64,000 bases of DNA. It comes from JBAZWE01 sp041658605 (GTDB taxonomy: Bacteria; Actinomycetota; Thermoleophilia; BMS3ABIN01). The stretch covers positions 62,001-126,000 of the forward strand of contig JBAZZU010000001.1 of assembly GCA_041658605.1 (NCBI GenBank). Direction: 5' to 3'. The translations under genes were made by a program, and so were the position numbers. This document shows positions 61,806 through 64,000 of this stretch, one piece after another. Every line of letters begins with the position of its first letter. Position 1 is the first letter of the stretch. The notes beneath the pieces were generated by a model. The model was given only the letters and a program-made list of their open reading frames with translations, had not been told where the DNA came from and ran no database searches.

Positions 61806-62618
61806 ATGGTCCGCAAGAATATATATCTGATATTTGCCGCTGCCAGCGTGGCTGTTTCAATGTCGATCTGGGGCTGCGGCGAATCGAAGCATTCGGCCGA
61901 ACAGGTTGAGGCTACGACCATAAAGCTGGCCGCGGTACCTGATACAGCAGACACCATGACAGCGGCGGACCTGCCGCTGGTCATCGGTTCCCGTCTCGTC
62001 TTTGACTCCAACTCTCCTGGTAAACCGGTTGATGTTTCTTTCACGCTCGAAGGGCCATGGGACTTCTCGGATGGTCCGGACGCGATGACGCTCAATATGT
62101 CGATGGTGGATCCTGAAGCGGCTTTTTCGGCTGAGGAATTCCCGGATGCCTCGGTAGCCGTCCTGTCTTCCTGGTCTCCGGGCGCCCTGGGCCAGGAGTA
62201 CAACTTCCAGAACAAGGATGACGCCGCCTGGAGGGCGTTTGGCAAGTCGGCCGAGAAATCCAGGACCATCCTGTATTCGACTCCATCGCGGGCACTTGTC
62301 TTCCCCGTATCAGTGAACAGGAGCTGGACCGAAAGTTACAGCGAGATCGAAGACGGAAAAACCGTGGAGATAACATCGGAAAACCTGGTCGTCGCGCACA
62401 ACACCCTGACTCTTCCCGCCGGAGATTTCGACGCTTTCCTTCTGCAGACCAGGGTCAGCGCCAAAAGAAGCGGCATCACGAACACCACGCTGGATTACAC
62501 ATGGTTCGTACCGGGAATAGGCAGGGCGGCTGAGATCATCAGCGAGCCCAACGAGCAGAAGGAGACTTTCAAGAAGGCTCGCGCTTTTTACCGGCTCAAG
62601 AGCTACATGATTCCCTGA
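61806..62618 (+). CDS. Predicted lipoprotein of unknown function
   Basis: A 270-residue exported protein with a lipoprotein signal: basic start MVRKNIYLIFAAASVAVSM, then the lipobox-like SIWGC with the Cys at residue 25. The mature part is beta-rich; 'NTLTLPAGDFDAFLLQTRVS' and 'YTWFVPGIGRAAEI' near the C-terminus resemble a fold often seen in surface lipoproteins, but I cannot name a family. No binding site is near the ATG; TAAAAT at 61790-61795 ends 10 bases before it, so the message may have a very short leader. Confidence 0.75.
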   Translation: MVRKNIYLIFAAASVAVSMSIWGCGESKHSAEQVEATTIKLAAVPDTADTMTAADLPLVIGSRLVFDSNSPGKPVDVSFTLEGPWDFSDGPDAMTLNMSMVDPEAAFSAEEFPDASVAVLSSWSPGALGQEYNFQNKDDAAWRAFGKSAEKSRTILYSTPSRALVFPVSVNRSWTESYSEIEDGKTVEITSENLVVAHNTLTLPAGDFDAFLLQTRVSAKRSGITNTTLDYTWFVPGIGRAAEIISEPNEQKETFKKARAFYRLKSYMIP

Positions 62619-62664
62619 TCAGCCAGTCATCATCCTGAGAAACGCCGATCTCATCCCGATGGGA

Positions 62665-62670
62665 TAAAAT
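62665..62670 (+). promoter_or_regulatory. -10 element for a probably leaderless recO transcript
   Basis: TAAAAT ends 6 bases before the recO ATG at 62677. A start of transcription 7 bases after a -10 would coincide with the A of the ATG. No binding site better than GGTGAG is present. Confidence 0.45.
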
Positions 62671-62676
62671 GGTGAG

Positions 62677-63441
62677 ATGCCCCGCACTTATTCCACTGAA
62701 GCAGTTGTTCTCGGTTCCCACAAACTGGGAGATGCCGACCGTGTCGTGACCCTGTTTACGCGTGACCAGGGAAAGACGCCGACAGTCGTCAAGGGCGTGC
62801 GCAAGATCAAATCACGCTTCGGTGGACGGCTCGAGCCATTCACGGTGCTCGCCGTACAGCTTCATGAGGGCCGCAGCCTCCATACGCTTACCAGCGCCGA
62901 CACCATAATGACCCACGCGTCGCTCAGGGATAATCCGGCATCACTGAGGGCGGGACTGGCCTTCGTGGACATGCTGGGTCGGGCGACAACCGATGCCGAG
63001 CGACAGCCGCGCACTTTCAACCTGTTGATAAATTACCTCGACGTGATGGAAAAGCTGAATTCGAAGATGACCGGTGCGGCGCCCGGTGCTTCAACTGAAG
63101 GACAGGCCCTGATTTCCACGACACTGGGTGCGGAGCTCAAGCTGCTCCTGCTGACCGGGTTCCTTCCGCACCTCGCGAACTGCGCTTCCTGCGGGGCCGC
63201 GGATTATCTGCCGCGCTTCTCGGCACAGGCAGGCGGAGCGCTCTGCAAAAACTGCGGCAGCGAGTCATTCGTGGTTTCAGGAGAGGCGCTGGAGGCGATG
63301 CGGCGCCTGCTGGAGAAGCCGCTGACGGAATCCTCTTCTTCAACGTTGACGATGGAGGCTTCCGATGAAGTCTGGAGCTGCATCCGCGAGATCTGCCGCT
63401 ACCACCTCGGTGTTGATTTAAGAGTCAAACCCTGGCAGTAG
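62677..63441 (+). CDS. recO: DNA repair protein RecO
   Basis: A 254-residue RecO. N-terminal OB-fold (about 1-80) with 'STEAVVLGSHKLGDADRVVT' and 'VVKGVRKIKSRFGGRLEPF', a helical middle part, and a zinc site 'CASCGA' with 'CKNCGS' near residues 170-210. It loads RecA at gaps with RecF and RecR. In many Gram-positive-type genomes recO lies close to glyQ-glyS, as here. Convergent with mltG. Confidence 0.94.
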   Translation: MPRTYSTEAVVLGSHKLGDADRVVTLFTRDQGKTPTVVKGVRKIKSRFGGRLEPFTVLAVQLHEGRSLHTLTSADTIMTHASLRDNPASLRAGLAFVDMLGRATTDAERQPRTFNLLINYLDVMEKLNSKMTGAAPGASTEGQALISTTLGAELKLLLLTGFLPHLANCASCGAADYLPRFSAQAGGALCKNCGSESFVVSGEALEAMRRLLEKPLTESSSSTLTMEASDEVWSCIREICRYHLGVDLRVKPWQ

Positions 63442-63466
63442 CGCAACGCGCGCGGACCACGTTCCG

Positions 63467-64000
63467 TCAAACTCCGTCCCTTGCGTTCAGAAATTCATCG
63501 TATGAGCTTGTGAAGAAATGGTGTCCCTCTTCGTCTCCCGTAGCTACATAGTAGATGTAGTCGACAGGCGCCGGATTCATGGCCGCCTTGATCGACTCGA
63601 TCCCCGGGTTGCATATGGGGCCCGGCGGAAGCCCTTTATAGAGGCGCGTATTGTAGGGTGAATCAGTCTCAATGTCCTGCTGGGTGAGTTCGAGCTTCCA
63701 GTAACCGATGGCGTACTGAACCGTGGCGTCGACTTCCAGTTTCATTCCGGCGGAGAGGCGGTTATAGATGACCGCCGCTACCTGTGGCCTTTCTTCGGGG
63801 ACTCTCGCCTCACGTTCCACCATGGACGCCACAATCAGCAGCTGATACTCGCTCACGCCGAGGCCGGCAGCCTTGCCCCAGTCGAGGCCTGAAGTCTTAC
63901 TCCGGAAAGTCTCCAGCTGGCTGTCCACAAACTTGCCGGCGGTTAACTGGTCATTCAGGTCGTACGTGCTTGGAAAGAGGAAGCCCTCCAGATCCTCCGC
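63467..64000 (-). CDS. mltG: Endolytic transglycosylase MltG (partial, cut by window end)
   Basis: The 3' part of an mltG (YceG-like) gene. The frame runs unbroken to base 64000 and includes the family motif LEGFLFPSTYDL just before the end, so the gene continues outside the window; the first 177 residues seen here are C-terminal. Further motifs: 'IVASMVEREARVPEERPQVA' with the catalytic Glu region, 'VIYNRLSAGMKLEVDATVQY', 'DSPYNTRLYKGLPPGPICNP' and 'YYVATGDEEGHHFFTSSYDE'. MltG cuts nascent glycan strands and sets their length. Confidence 0.95.
   Translation of the reverse strand, partial: AEDLEGFLFPSTYDLNDQLTAGKFVDSQLETFRSKTSGLDWGKAAGLGVSEYQLLIVASMVEREARVPEERPQVAAVIYNRLSAGMKLEVDATVQYAIGYWKLELTQQDIETDSPYNTRLYKGLPPGPICNPGIESIKAAMNPAPVDYIYYVATGDEEGHHFFTSSYDEFLNARDGV

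Noticed and set aside
1..64000. CRISPR arrays, insertion sequences, prophage, toxin-antitoxin or restriction genes
   Set aside because: No regularly spaced repeats, transposase, integrase or recognised defence genes were seen anywhere in the window.

Overview
The window looks like chromosome from a deep-branching, probably anaerobic or microaerophilic member of the Actinomycetota. The strongest markers are the dnaK-grpE-dnaJ-hspR operon with a MerR-type HspR, the run DivIC / DUF501 / Ppx-GppA, a CwlM-like amidase without a signal peptide, and the block glyQ-glyS-ppdK-dgt-dnaG-rpoD. A Rex redox repressor, pyruvate phosphate dikinase and an Fe-S-type flavoprotein agree with a fermentative or low-oxygen life. 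The assignment rests on gene content only; no rRNA or ribosomal protein gene is present.

Layout. 21-13736 is a surface-polysaccharide locus, visibly richer in A+T than the rest: four glycosyltransferases, two methyltransferases, a Wzy-like polymerase, a Wzx flippase, an O-antigen ligase/polymerase-like protein, a membrane-bound nucleotide-sugar 4,6-dehydratase and a TPR protein. 14029-15967 adds a small LPXTG surface protein, a BY-kinase and its Wzz-type partner, so the locus looks like a Wzx/Wzy-type exopolysaccharide system. No initiating phosphoglycosyltransferase is visible, so the locus probably continues to the left. 16207-19101 is a DJ-1-like / response regulator / histidine kinase operon followed by a secreted Met/Gly/His-rich protein, with 11-bp phased repeats just upstream of that protein. 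19581-21178 is a SigB/F-type sigma factor between two RsbW-like proteins.

21186-32998 is mostly housekeeping: tRNA-Leu, ppx, DUF501, divIC, pyk, rex, a GGDEF protein, the chaperone operon, tRNA-Pro, pilT and tRNA-Gln. 33163-37817 holds two ABC-2 type export systems on either side of tRNA-Glu. 37933-41910 carries gltX, an NlpC/P60 hydrolase and the CwlM-like amidase. 42016-46382 is a complete TPP-riboswitch-controlled thiE-thiC-thiL-thiD operon with promoter, aptamer and terminator all visible. 46478-48486 holds a zinc-ribbon protein, an HD-GYP response regulator and the decayed remains of a hybrid sensor kinase. 48812-51472 holds a histone H1-like repeat protein, a nitroreductase/flavoprotein pair, tRNA-Asn and small Cys-rich proteins. 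51645-61725 is the rpoD-to-glyQ block, and 61806-64000 holds a lipoprotein, recO and a truncated mltG.

No CRISPR array, insertion sequence, prophage or restriction system was recognised. The most interesting items are the phased repeats and Met-rich protein next to the two-component system, the signal-peptide-bearing NlpC/P60 gene that appears to start at AUC, the CwlM-like protein with intact zinc ligands but no export signal, the sigma factor with a degenerate second anti-sigma-like partner, and the PAS/REC fusion left by deletion of a histidine kinase core.
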